This document shows positions 1 to 17,653 of a DNA stretch of 64,000 nucleotides, piece by piece. Numbering within the stretch: position 1 is the stretch's first letter; every line of letters starts with the position of its first letter. The stretch is from positions 1 through 64,000 of the IMG/VR virus record IMGVR_UViG_3300042691_042003; one strand, 5' to 3'. The notes under the pieces are model-generated. The model saw nothing but the letters and a program-made list of their open reading frames with translations, was not told where the DNA came from and made no database searches. Both the position numbers and the translations under genes were made by a program. Origin of the DNA: a virus.

Positions 1-1
1 T

Positions 2-9614
<9,613 letters not shown>

Positions 9615-9632
9615 TCATTTGATTTATTTTTT

Positions 9633-9640
9633 CATATAAT
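9633..9640 (+). promoter_or_regulatory. CATATAAT motif, candidate phage promoter
   Basis: CATATAAT preceded by a T-run, 5 bases before the ATG at 9645. The same octamer lies upstream of the genes at 17654, 49846, 58360 and 63462. Its role as a -10-like or late promoter is inferred from position. Confidence 0.4.
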
Positions 9641-9644
9641 TTAT

Positions 9645-10229
9645 ATGGAATCTTTAGAAAATAAAAAATACTACGAATGGACTTCCACTTCTCGAATAGG
9701 GAAAGTGGAATCCTATTTGGCAGAAGACGATACGAATATATATTTTGAAAGTGGTAGATTAGTCCCTAAAGATCAATTTGGTTATCAACTTAATCAAATA
9801 GATGAAGAAGTTTACCTTAGAAAAAAAGAAGTAGAATCATTACCAATTAACCCTCCTTCCCAAAACGATTATTCTGTTAATTGGGATTCTTTATTAGGTA
9901 ATGATCCTCCTATACAAAACAGTCCTACACAGACACCAATAGTAGAACAGAATCCTATAAAAATTATACTTGATAAACAGAAGAAGAAAGAAAAAATTTC
10001 TATTCCTATTAATTTCGAATTTGAAATTCCTAGTAAGAAAGTTTTAGATCTTCTAGATGTAATGTTTGATCGAGATGAAGTCATCGAGGAAATTATTAAG
10101 TCTTCTATTGGAAATATTCAAACCGAATCAGTTATCGAAAAAATATCAGATGAAGTTAAGAAAAAAATTCATTCCTTTTTCGATAGCGATGAAAAAGATG
10201 ACTTAAAAAATGAAATGTCGATTGATTGA
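9645..10229 (+). CDS. Hypothetical protein, first of a five-gene overlapping block
   Basis: 194 residues, not recognised. The N-terminal 60 residues are mixed alpha/beta, followed by a Pro/Asn/Gln-rich linker (about residues 68-105) and a highly charged, Lys/Glu-rich helical C-terminus that ends acidic. No signal peptide or membrane segment. It follows the fibre gene after a 30-base gap that holds a CATATAAT motif, and its end overlaps the next gene by 20 bases, so the block 9645-11989 is probably co-transcribed. Position between fibre and baseplate genes suggests a virion, chaperone or assembly role, but nothing in the sequence proves it. Confidence 0.8.
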   Translation: MESLENKKYYEWTSTSRIGKVESYLAEDDTNIYFESGRLVPKDQFGYQLNQIDEEVYLRKKEVESLPINPPSQNDYSVNWDSLLGNDPPIQNSPTQTPIVEQNPIKIILDKQKKKEKISIPINFEFEIPSKKVLDLLDVMFDRDEVIEEIIKSSIGNIQTESVIEKISDEVKKKIHSFFDSDEKDDLKNEMSID

Positions 10230-10419
10230 CAATCCTTATGTGGATAAAAATTTTGAAATTGAATTTGAATCTATAAACGAAATTGAGGAACTCAGAAACA
10301 GTTTAACATCTATGATTAAATACTTTACTATATGTAAAGAAGATGGAGAAGAGCTTCCGCCACTAATTTATAAAATTAAAGATAAGAAAATCCCTAAAAC
10401 CAGAAAAAATGAAAAATAA
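10210..10419 (+). CDS. Small hypothetical protein
   Basis: 69 residues, not recognised. The ATG at 10210 lies inside the end of the previous gene (20-base overlap), and the stop overlaps the next start by 11 bases. The middle is an acidic amphipathic helix (rich in Glu and Ile); the C-terminus is Lys-rich. No cysteine pair, signal peptide or membrane segment. The tight overlaps on both sides and phage-typical codon use support a real gene. Confidence 0.7.
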   Translation: MKCRLIDNPYVDKNFEIEFESINEIEELRNSLTSMIKYFTICKEDGEELPPLIYKIKDKKIPKTRKNEK

Positions 10420-10744
10420 TTCATCAGCAAGAAGACAAAGAAGACTTTATGAAAAATATCTAAAGAAAACTTCTTTGCAACAATACAAAGAATGGAAGAA
10501 AGATTCCGTAAAAAGAGGAGAAGAATATCATAAGCAGCATACGGAATCTACTATGAAAGATATAGAATCACAATTTGAAAATCTTCAAACTAGAGTAATT
10601 CAATCTATGAAAACTATCGGGAAAAGCGATGAAGAGATTAATGAATACGTTGAAGATTGGTTGACTTCTACTAAGATTTGGGCAGAATCCGATTCTCCTG
10701 AAAGATTTCATAAAGTAAAAAAGAGAAGAGAATCCAATGATTAA
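10409..10744 (+). CDS. Small basic helical protein
   Basis: 111 residues, not recognised. Almost entirely charged and predicted helical: an Arg/Lys-rich N-terminus (ARRQRRLYEKYLKK), then Glu/Gln-rich heptad-like stretches, with Lys/Arg again at the end. Such composition fits a nucleic-acid-binding or scaffold/assembly protein, but this is only a composition argument. It overlaps the previous gene by 11 bases and the next by 8 bases. Confidence 0.75.
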   Translation: MKNNSSARRQRRLYEKYLKKTSLQQYKEWKKDSVKRGEEYHKQHTESTMKDIESQFENLQTRVIQSMKTIGKSDEEINEYVEDWLTSTKIWAESDSPERFHKVKKRRESND

Positions 10745-11081
10745 AATAGAACTATCTTCTGCATCAAACGGTGTAATTAAAAGAGTTCTAGATTCTAATA
10801 CAAAAGAAGATAGTTCTTCTTTTAAAGTTTACGAAATTGATTCTGATCCTAATCTAGACTCTTTTCTAGGAGTAATGGAACTTTTTACCGATATCTCTGC
10901 AGATTTAGGTTTAGATTTAGGATCCGATTTTGATCCCTATCAAATGAAATTTGATATTGATTGGGGTGAAAAATACGTTCCTTCCGAAGAGGAAATAGAA
11001 CAAAAAATTAAATCTCTTAATCTTGAATTGAAGAAGCTAAGAGAATGGAAAAAACTTTTAAATGATGGCGGTAATGTCTAA
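10737..11081 (+). CDS. Small acidic hypothetical protein
   Basis: 114 residues, not recognised. The centre is acidic with the pattern DLGLDLGSDFDPYQ, and the C-terminal 35 residues form a charged helix (EEEIEQKIKSLNLELKKLREW) likely to be a short coiled coil. The start overlaps the preceding stop by 8 bases. Possibly a partner of the basic helical protein encoded just upstream; that is inference from opposite charge and adjacency. Confidence 0.75.
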   Translation: MIKIELSSASNGVIKRVLDSNTKEDSSSFKVYEIDSDPNLDSFLGVMELFTDISADLGLDLGSDFDPYQMKFDIDWGEKYVPSEEEIEQKIKSLNLELKKLREWKKLLNDGGNV

Positions 11082-11469
11082 GAACGTCTTTATTGTTAAT
11101 TGTGATAGAAAAACTTTTGAATCCTCATTTTCAAAGAAGAAGAATTCAGATATTATAAATCAATACGAGATTTTTCAGAAATTAACAAATAACGATTCTT
11201 CTAAGATCCCTCCTTCTGAAGAAATAGTTAATTTTCAGATTATAAAAAAGCTAAATAATTTTAAAATCTGTAGAAAAACTGAATTCGTTTATTTCCTTAA
11301 AGAAAAAGTAGACAGAAAATTTATTAAAAATTTAAAAAATCTTTTTAGCAATTGTAATGTTCCTGTTTATTTTCATTTGTTAATTGATTCTGAAGATAAA
11401 AAGGGTTTTATAAAAGAATTTAATACGGTTCAAGTTTTAGAAGATGATAAAGCAACCTCTACTGGATAA
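11062..11469 (+). CDS. Hypothetical protein
   Basis: 135 residues from the ATG at 11062. An in-frame ATG at 11074 (giving MSKNVF) would shorten it by four residues and cut the overlap with the previous gene from 20 to 8 bases, and is an equally good start. The N-terminus has a buried beta strand (VFIVNCD), then Lys/Asn-rich mixed alpha/beta sequence with two cysteines in the middle. No known motif seen. The end overlaps the next gene by 26 bases. Confidence 0.75.
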   Translation: MMAVMSKNVFIVNCDRKTFESSFSKKKNSDIINQYEIFQKLTNNDSSKIPPSEEIVNFQIIKKLNNFKICRKTEFVYFLKEKVDRKFIKNLKNLFSNCNVPVYFHLLIDSEDKKGFIKEFNTVQVLEDDKATSTG

Positions 11470-11989
11470 AAGAAGTATTTGTCATGCTTTGCTTTATTCT
11501 ACTTCCGATCCAGAAACAATGATCCCAATAAAAGGGATCATTGATGATATTTATTTTGAAGAAGATATTCCTGTTTATTCTATAAGAATTATTAAATTTT
11601 ATGACGGAATTAATTTTCTAAAAACTTCTTTTATAGGAAAATCCTTCCTTACAAATTATAAAGGTAAACCTAAACCTATTGTAATACCTAAAGAAATTAG
11701 GTTAATTGGGGAGTTAGAGAATTGGCTAGGAGAAAAATCTAAATATCGATTTTGTATTGAATCTAATCTCGTTACAAGATCTAAACATGAGATGATGGAT
11801 CTTTTTTATAAGATTCAAGAATATATTATATCTCAAAAATTTAGAAGTTTAAAAAGAATTTTCTTAAGAACTCCTTATGAAGGTCCTTTTAGAATGAATT
11901 CCAATGAAGAATTTAATCGAAGAATAGAAAGAGGATTTGCAGATCTTTTTTCAGAAAATTCATTTAAATCGTTCATAGAAACCATTTGA
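11444..11989 (+). CDS. Hypothetical protein, end of the small-gene block
   Basis: 181 residues, not recognised. Beta-rich N-terminal two thirds (DIPVYSIRIIKFYDG, TNYKGKPKPIVIPKEIRLIGE), then an alpha-helical C-terminus with several Arg/Phe. The ATG at 11444 overlaps the preceding gene by 26 bases. A perfect 9-base inverted repeat (11518-11542) lies near its 5' end. It closes the run of five overlapping small genes; a promoter-like TATATAATA follows directly at its stop codon. Confidence 0.8.
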   Translation: MIKQPLLDKRSICHALLYSTSDPETMIPIKGIIDDIYFEEDIPVYSIRIIKFYDGINFLKTSFIGKSFLTNYKGKPKPIVIPKEIRLIGELENWLGEKSKYRFCIESNLVTRSKHEMMDLFYKIQEYIISQKFRSLKRIFLRTPYEGPFRMNSNEEFNRRIERGFADLFSENSFKSFIETI

Positions 11990-11998
11990 TATATAATA
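11990..11998 (+). promoter_or_regulatory. TATATAATA, candidate phage promoter
   Basis: TATATAATAAAATAAT starts right at the stop of the small-gene block and 23 bases before the ATG at 12013, where the tail/baseplate block begins. It resembles the T4 late promoter box (TATAAATA) in composition and distance; the role is inferred. Confidence 0.4.
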
Positions 11999-12012
11999 AA
12001 ATAATCTAAAAG

Positions 12013-13620
12013 ATGGCTGAAATCAATTATTATAAGTACGACGATTTAGATTTTTCAGGTCCAGCTCCAATAGAAGTTAAAGAGGAAAAAGGAAAAGAGA
12101 TATACAAAGGGATTGATAGGCAAGGAAAACCTTCAATTTTTAATAGATATTCTATTTTCTTTTATAACGGACAGCAATCGGATGCAACAATGCCAGAAGA
12201 TTTCTATGATTCTCCAGATAGAATAGGAGATGCGGCTTTGAAAAAAGTTAGAAATTATCCTTCGGCTCAAAATATTATAGAATGGAGCAAAAGCGGTAAA
12301 GCTAATGCTATAGATTATGCTTGGGAAGATTTTCTTTGGTGTAAAAATTATGGAAAAATTCCAAATAATTACATGGTTACCTTAAGAAGATTTACGGTTC
12401 CTCCTGAAGATGACCTTTCTCATACTGCAAAAAATACTAACCCTGATGTAGCTAGACTAATTACTTGGGTAGACGGAGAAACAAATAAATGGGAAAATGT
12501 TGGTCTAAAATGGTCTCATAATTTAAATTTTAAAGAACTAACTGCAGATCTACAAACTAAGGAATCTCAACCAGGATATGGTAATGAATCAGGAGCTTTT
12601 GAAGGATCTCCATTAGGAGGTATGCTTAAAACTTTCTCTTCTCTTTCGGATTTTGGTGCTTCTAAAGCTGCTGCATCAAATAATCCTCAATCTAACTCTT
12701 TTGATCCTTATCAAAATAGTAATGTAGTATTTGGTCCTATCGATAGAGTTATGAAAATGCAAGTGAGGGAAAAAGGACTAGATTTCTCTCAAGACATAAC
12801 TTTGGTTTTTGAATTCGAGCTTAGATCTATTGATGGAATTAATCCTAAAGTTGCCATGCTAGATTTACTTTCTAATGTTATGATTTGTACTATGAATAGA
12901 GGATCTTGGTGGGGAGGAGATGTTAGATATTATGGAGGAAACCCTAGACAATTAAAACCGATAGGAGATCCAAGTAAATTAGCAAGCGGGGATGTTGAAG
13001 GATATTGGAATTCTTTCGTTAAAGGATTTCAAGGTAGGTTAGATGCATTATCAGGAGGAAAGGGAATATTTAGTTGGGAAGGAGCTAAAAATGCTTTAAA
13101 GAATGTTGCCGGTAATTTTATGTCTCAACTTGCCGGAGGTGCTCTAGATAAAATGGGAAGGCCCGGAATTCAAGCGGTAAATGCTCTACTTTCAGGAGAA
13201 TCTACAGGAGAGTGGCATATAACTGTAGGAAATCCTGCTAATCCTATTATTTCTATAGGAAATTTAATTCTTTCTAAAACTGAAGTAGATTTAAACGGTC
13301 CTTTGGGATTTGATGATTTTCCAACCAAAGTGAAAGTAACTTGTACTCTTAAACCTGCTCGTCCTAGAGATCGTACAGAAATAATGGCAATGTTTTCAAG
13401 GAATGGAAGAACTTATCTCACTGCAGCTCCTCAATCTTCTAAATATGCGGGAAATCGACCAAGAGGAGGACAAAACGGAGGAAAAACACCACCAGGAAAT
13501 AATGCAGATACTTTAAAACAAGCTAATCTAGAAACTAAATTTCCTAAAGAATTACTTGCTTTAAGATTTCCAAATCATAAAGGAGATTTATTAGATAATA
13601 CAGCAAAACATATATTTTAA
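12013..13620 (+). CDS. Tail tube/baseplate hub-associated virion protein
   Basis: 535 residues. Conserved-looking features: a beta-rich central region ending VFEFELRSIDGINPK, a Gly/Ala-rich middle, and a C-terminal domain with GEWHITVGNPANPI, GNLILSKTEVDLNG, FPTKVKVTCTLKPARPRDR. That last stretch looks like the tube-like beta-barrel of tail-tube initiators (T4 gp48/gp54 class), which join hub and tube. It sits directly before the LysM-type gp53-like gene and the hub gene, the same order as tube, LysM protein and hub in contractile injection systems. The last 60 residues are Pro/Gly/Asn-rich. Structural role is fairly safe; the exact T4 counterpart is inferred. Confidence 0.6.
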   Translation: MAEINYYKYDDLDFSGPAPIEVKEEKGKEIYKGIDRQGKPSIFNRYSIFFYNGQQSDATMPEDFYDSPDRIGDAALKKVRNYPSAQNIIEWSKSGKANAIDYAWEDFLWCKNYGKIPNNYMVTLRRFTVPPEDDLSHTAKNTNPDVARLITWVDGETNKWENVGLKWSHNLNFKELTADLQTKESQPGYGNESGAFEGSPLGGMLKTFSSLSDFGASKAAASNNPQSNSFDPYQNSNVVFGPIDRVMKMQVREKGLDFSQDITLVFEFELRSIDGINPKVAMLDLLSNVMICTMNRGSWWGGDVRYYGGNPRQLKPIGDPSKLASGDVEGYWNSFVKGFQGRLDALSGGKGIFSWEGAKNALKNVAGNFMSQLAGGALDKMGRPGIQAVNALLSGESTGEWHITVGNPANPIISIGNLILSKTEVDLNGPLGFDDFPTKVKVTCTLKPARPRDRTEIMAMFSRNGRTYLTAAPQSSKYAGNRPRGGQNGGKTPPGNNADTLKQANLETKFPKELLALRFPNHKGDLLDNTAKHIF

Positions 13621-14163
13621 ATGGTTATAGAACTTTTTGATTTAAAATCCGAAATGGTTAAAGAAGGAATTCGTATGATAGATTTCCTAGAGAATAATTT
13701 TAATGTAAATTATTCATATCCTAACCTACAAATTTATAAAGTTTTTTTAATTAAAGAGGAATATTTATGTAGACCGGATTTGCTTTCATGGGAAGCTTAT
13801 AATAATGTAAATTATGTTGATATTATTTTAAAATTTAATCAAATTACAAATCCTTTTTCTATGGAGGTAGATGATATTATTTTAGTTCCTTCTATTAAAT
13901 CTGCTAGAGCTTTTTATCAAAAAGATAAATTAGTTAATTCTGCAATTGTTAATGATACTAAAGCTTTATTTTTAGATCCTTCTAAGGCTTCAAAAAAAGA
14001 TTTAGCAAGATTAAAACAATTAGAAAAGATAGCAAGTAGAAGAGCAAATGGATCTACTGAAATAAAACCTACTAATTTATTAAGGAAAGGAGAACAACCT
14101 TTCGAGGTTTCAGGAGGTTATATTAATTTTGCTCCTTCATCTTCTTCAAATACAAATAGATAA
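13621..14163 (+). CDS. gp53: Baseplate wedge protein, gp53-like (LysM-type)
   Basis: 180 residues; T4 gp53 has 196. Residues about 35-95 carry a LysM-like signature as in T4 gp53 and P2 gpX: YKVFLIKEEYLCRPDLLS, then an aromatic Asn-rich segment, ILKFNQITNPFSMEVDDIIL and a closing VPS. In T4, gp53 clamps neighbouring wedges around the hub. The C-terminal 60 residues are basic and polar (KASKKDLARLKQLEKIASRR) and probably flexible. The ATG follows the previous stop codon with no gap, so translation is likely coupled. It is followed by the hub gene, as expected for this family. Confidence 0.75.
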   Translation: MVIELFDLKSEMVKEGIRMIDFLENNFNVNYSYPNLQIYKVFLIKEEYLCRPDLLSWEAYNNVNYVDIILKFNQITNPFSMEVDDIILVPSIKSARAFYQKDKLVNSAIVNDTKALFLDPSKASKKDLARLKQLEKIASRRANGSTEIKPTNLLRKGEQPFEVSGGYINFAPSSSSNTNR

Positions 14164-14175
14164 TCAAATTCCTAA

Positions 14176-15705
14176 ATGAGTAATTTTGAAAGAAGTATAG
14201 TTTCTATTATAGATCCTACTATTAAAACTGATCCAATAGCACAGGCTGATACTGAATCAAAAGAAGCTAGATCTGAAGGTACTGAAGCTATAGGAGAAGG
14301 GTCGAATACTAAAAATTCTTCTAGATGGGGTGCTTTTTTACCTCTTATTTTTATAAATACAAATAGATTTGATCAAGATCAAATCAGTTTAATGGTTGTT
14401 GAATTTGATGATAAAATTCCTACAATATCGGTTATATTAAAAGATCCAAACGGTAAATTTACGTTAGATGCACCTTTAGATGGGGATGTTATTTCTCTTT
14501 ATATTAGACCACCTGATGCGGCAAATCAAAAACCTATTAGAATAGATTTTGACATAACCGATATTTCAGGTAATCCTCCTTCTCAAACTTTTTCGGTTAA
14601 TGGTATTATGAAAATACCCGGATTCTTTGCTGAAGTTTGTAAAGATTTCCCTAAAGGAAATTCATTCGATCATCTACAAGATGTTTGTGAAGAAGTAGGA
14701 TTAGGTTTTGCTTCAAATGAAACTGCTACCGATGATTCAATGCCTAGAATTTGTGCATTTGAACCTTATCAATCTTTTGTTGATACAACAGTAATGCATA
14801 CATATAAAGATGATGATTCATTTTTTACTTGGTATATAGATCCTTTTTATTATCTTTGTTTAGTTAATATTAATAAACAATTTGACTTAGAAGATAAATC
14901 TGAAGAAATAAACATTAATTCTATCACTCCTTTTTCTGGAGGACAAAACGATGACGAGGCTGATGATACTTCTAAAGGTAATTTAGTTCTTACTAATCAA
15001 AGCGATAGAAATGGAACGAACATTTATATAGATCATTGGGCTGTTGATAATAAATCTGCTACAGTTTGGATAAAAAATGGTTATAAAAGATATTCACAAT
15101 ATTTAGAGTTAAATGAAGAAGGAGGAACAGAATATGTTAGTACTTTTGCGGATCCTTTGACTACTAAAGGTGCCGAAAGTGATGCAATTCTTCCTAAAGG
15201 GAGAAAGGGGGATAATTTTTACGAAAAGCAAATAAAATATAAATGGTTAGGAAAACAATCTATAGGTAATGTTCATGATAATTATATTTTTTCTAATCTT
15301 CTCAATTTTCAAAATCTTCAAGAAATAGAAAAATTAAGTCTTAATATAGATTTAGCTGGAATGAATTTTTATATTTACCGATATATGAGAATTCCAGTTA
15401 GTATATATAATGATGGTAGTAGAGGAACCGATAAATTACAGAGATTAAAAGATCGAGATAAAGCTTTAGGAGAAGATAATGATGATAATAATGAAAAAAT
15501 TATTAAGAGGGCATCAGGGGAAAATGAAGTGAATATAAATGATGTAGGAACCGATCCAAGAGATCAAGTACTAAATCAACACATTTCAGGATATTACGTT
15601 GTTAATACTATAAAATACGTTTATTCTCCTCCAGGACCTATTAAAATGAAGCTAAACTTGATTAGGAGAGAATGGCCGATTCCAGCAAAAAATAACGATT
15701 ACTAA
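14176..15705 (+). CDS. Baseplate hub protein, gp27/gpD-like
   Basis: 509 residues. After a polar 50-residue head there is a beta-barrel-like region (residues about 55-130), an insertion resembling hub proteins (KIPGFFAEVCKDFPKGNSFD, then the helix LQDVCEEVGLGFASN), a FFTWYIDPFYYLCLVNI core and a C-terminal region YYVVNTIKYVYSPPG. This layout matches tail hub proteins of contractile machines (T4 gp27, P2 gpD), which form the trimer that holds the spike. The spike gene lies two genes downstream. An acidic, Asp/Asn-rich loop (about residues 430-455) is variable-looking. Last base of the stop is the first base of the next ATG. Confidence 0.65.
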   Translation: MSNFERSIVSIIDPTIKTDPIAQADTESKEARSEGTEAIGEGSNTKNSSRWGAFLPLIFINTNRFDQDQISLMVVEFDDKIPTISVILKDPNGKFTLDAPLDGDVISLYIRPPDAANQKPIRIDFDITDISGNPPSQTFSVNGIMKIPGFFAEVCKDFPKGNSFDHLQDVCEEVGLGFASNETATDDSMPRICAFEPYQSFVDTTVMHTYKDDDSFFTWYIDPFYYLCLVNINKQFDLEDKSEEININSITPFSGGQNDDEADDTSKGNLVLTNQSDRNGTNIYIDHWAVDNKSATVWIKNGYKRYSQYLELNEEGGTEYVSTFADPLTTKGAESDAILPKGRKGDNFYEKQIKYKWLGKQSIGNVHDNYIFSNLLNFQNLQEIEKLSLNIDLAGMNFYIYRYMRIPVSIYNDGSRGTDKLQRLKDRDKALGEDNDDNNEKIIKRASGENEVNINDVGTDPRDQVLNQHISGYYVVNTIKYVYSPPGPIKMKLNLIRREWPIPAKNNDY

Positions 15706-17633
15706 TGGCATCACCTTTAAATAATTATAATTATAAAGATCCAGGTGTTCTAAGATTTAAAAAAACAAATCTTTATTATACTGAAGATCCTTATCTTCTT
15801 TATCAAGATCCTACTTGGCTAGGTTTTAAGCTATTTTTTAATTTCGATCAAGCCGATAGTAAGTTATTTGGATTAACCGAAAGTTATACAAATACTGCAT
15901 ATTCTTATCTTTTAAGGATAGGAGATAAGGCTAGAGCCGGATATATGGAAAAATTTGTAAAACATATCTACGAAATTAATAATAAAACTCCTTGGTTTTT
16001 TCAAACTATAACTGGCTTAAGTGAAGCATGGAAAAGAGGATATCAAGATGAAAATTTTAAACCTCTTCTTCCAAATGATAGAAAAATTGAAATAGGTTGT
16101 TTAGAATCTATCGATTTAAGAATATCTGCTTTAATGGATCTGTACAGAAAGTCTTGTTTTGATTGGTATCATAGAAGAGAAATTGTTCCTTGGAATTTAA
16201 GAAATTTTGATGTACTTATTTATGTTTATGAAATAAGAGAAATAAATAGAACGGGTAAACCTTCCCCTTCGGGTATGTTAGATCTTACAAGATTAGCTGG
16301 AATTCCTGATATTAATCAAAAACAACAATCTGAAAATAAAAGGTTGTTAGGTGAAGATCCTTACGGATCTGATGATAGTAAATCTCCTTTAAAACAATTA
16401 ATTGATAAAGGGAAAAGTATAATTGAAGGGGTTAAAGCTGATCCAATTCAAGGGATTAAATCTGCTTTAAATCCAAATACAGCAGGTAACGAAGCATCAA
16501 ATACACCAAACACAAATATAAATAGATTTTTATTTAAATTTAAGTATTGTGAATTCTTACCTGATGAATCAGGAGCAGTTTTAGAAAAAGTTGCCTCTTT
16601 TTCTGGAGGAGAAGGAGAAGCTGCTCAGCAAAAAATAGTTTTTTCTTATAGAGATGTAGAAGAGATCAATTTATATAATATCTATTCCGAGGATCAATAC
16701 GTTCAAGATAAAATTATACAACTTTTTGATCAGGCAGCTATTGACGATCCTAATTTAGTTTTTGCTAACGAAAATGGTAGTTTTAGGACTAATAATTTAA
16801 AAGAAAGACCTTCTTACGGCTTAGAGAGTGTTTTAAATGAAGCAGGATATGGAGTTCTGACTCCTTTTGCTTCTCTTGCAGGTGATAAATTAGAAAGATT
16901 AATTAGCTCTTATGCAGGAAAACTTCTGATGGGTAATATTTATGGATTCTCTCCTCTTAATGCCGCAGGAGCAGTTTCAGGAGTTCTCAGCGGAGATCCT
17001 ACTCAAGTTTTAGCAGGAGCACAAAATTTAGTAGGACAAATAGCTGGAAGTAAATCAGAAAAAAATAGAACGAATGATGTAGAATCAATAGGACCTATAG
17101 ATAAAGGTTCTTCACAATTTAATAATACGAACGATGTAACTTCAATAGGTGGAAGAAGAGCTGTAGATGGATCTTCTCTATCTAATAATACAAAAGATGT
17201 AGGATCTTTAGGAAATACTTATACTCCTGGTCCATCCATTACAAATAAGACAATTGATGTAGATTCTTTAGGTAGTACTTATGATCCTGGATTATCCCCT
17301 AGTAATAATACGAACGATGTAGATTCTTTAGGGCCCATAGAAAGAGGTCAATCTCCTACTAATAAAACTAATGATGTAGGATCTCTCGGAACTAATGATC
17401 CAGGACAGTCACCTTCTAATGCTACAAAAGATGTTAGTTCTTTAGGTTCTATAGCTAAAGGTGATTCTCCTATTAATAAAACTAATGATGTTGGTTCTCT
17501 TGGAAATAATGATCCGGGACAATCACCTTCTAATGCTACAAAAGATGTTGGTTCTCTTGGAACTAATGATCCAGGTCAATCACCTTCTAATGCTACAAAA
17601 GATGTAGGTTCTCTTGGAAATACATTTGGATAA
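15705..17633 (+). CDS. Virion protein with ten C-terminal 19-residue repeats
   Basis: 642 residues. The first 200 residues are mixed alpha/beta with many aromatics (WLGFKLFFNFDQADSKLFG; FDWYHRREIVPWNLRNFDV); residues 270-450 contain a beta-rich section and a Gly/Ala-rich helical section. From residue 454 to the end there are ten copies of a unit reading N-x-T-x-D-V-x-S-[IL]-G followed by about nine Pro/Gly/Ser-rich residues. No family recognised. It lies between the hub gene and the spike gene, so a hub-associated or tape-linked virion role is inferred; the repeat tail could be a flexible binding array. Start overlaps the previous stop by one base. Confidence 0.8.
   Translation: MASPLNNYNYKDPGVLRFKKTNLYYTEDPYLLYQDPTWLGFKLFFNFDQADSKLFGLTESYTNTAYSYLLRIGDKARAGYMEKFVKHIYEINNKTPWFFQTITGLSEAWKRGYQDENFKPLLPNDRKIEIGCLESIDLRISALMDLYRKSCFDWYHRREIVPWNLRNFDVLIYVYEIREINRTGKPSPSGMLDLTRLAGIPDINQKQQSENKRLLGEDPYGSDDSKSPLKQLIDKGKSIIEGVKADPIQGIKSALNPNTAGNEASNTPNTNINRFLFKFKYCEFLPDESGAVLEKVASFSGGEGEAAQQKIVFSYRDVEEINLYNIYSEDQYVQDKIIQLFDQAAIDDPNLVFANENGSFRTNNLKERPSYGLESVLNEAGYGVLTPFASLAGDKLERLISSYAGKLLMGNIYGFSPLNAAGAVSGVLSGDPTQVLAGAQNLVGQIAGSKSEKNRTNDVESIGPIDKGSSQFNNTNDVTSIGGRRAVDGSSLSNNTKDVGSLGNTYTPGPSITNKTIDVDSLGSTYDPGLSPSNNTNDVDSLGPIERGQSPTNKTNDVGSLGTNDPGQSPSNATKDVSSLGSIAKGDSPINKTNDVGSLGNNDPGQSPSNATKDVGSLGTNDPGQSPSNATKDVGSLGNTFG
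17064..17633 (+). repeat. Ten tandem 57-60-base coding repeats
   Basis: Encodes ten N-x-T-x-D-V-x-S-[IL]-G units in frame, down to four residues before the stop codon. The last five units are nearly identical in DNA (gatccaggacaatcaccttc followed by taatgctacaaaagatgt), so the array is probably changing in copy number. Confidence 0.9.
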
Positions 17634-17639
17634 CAATTT

Positions 17640-17647
17640 CATATAAT
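17640..17647 (+). promoter_or_regulatory. CATATAAT motif, candidate phage promoter
   Basis: CATATAAT in the 20-base gap before the spike gene (ATG 17654), preceded by TT. It is identical to the octamer before four other genes in the window. Promoter role is inferred. Confidence 0.4.
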
Positions 17648-17653
17648 TAAAAT

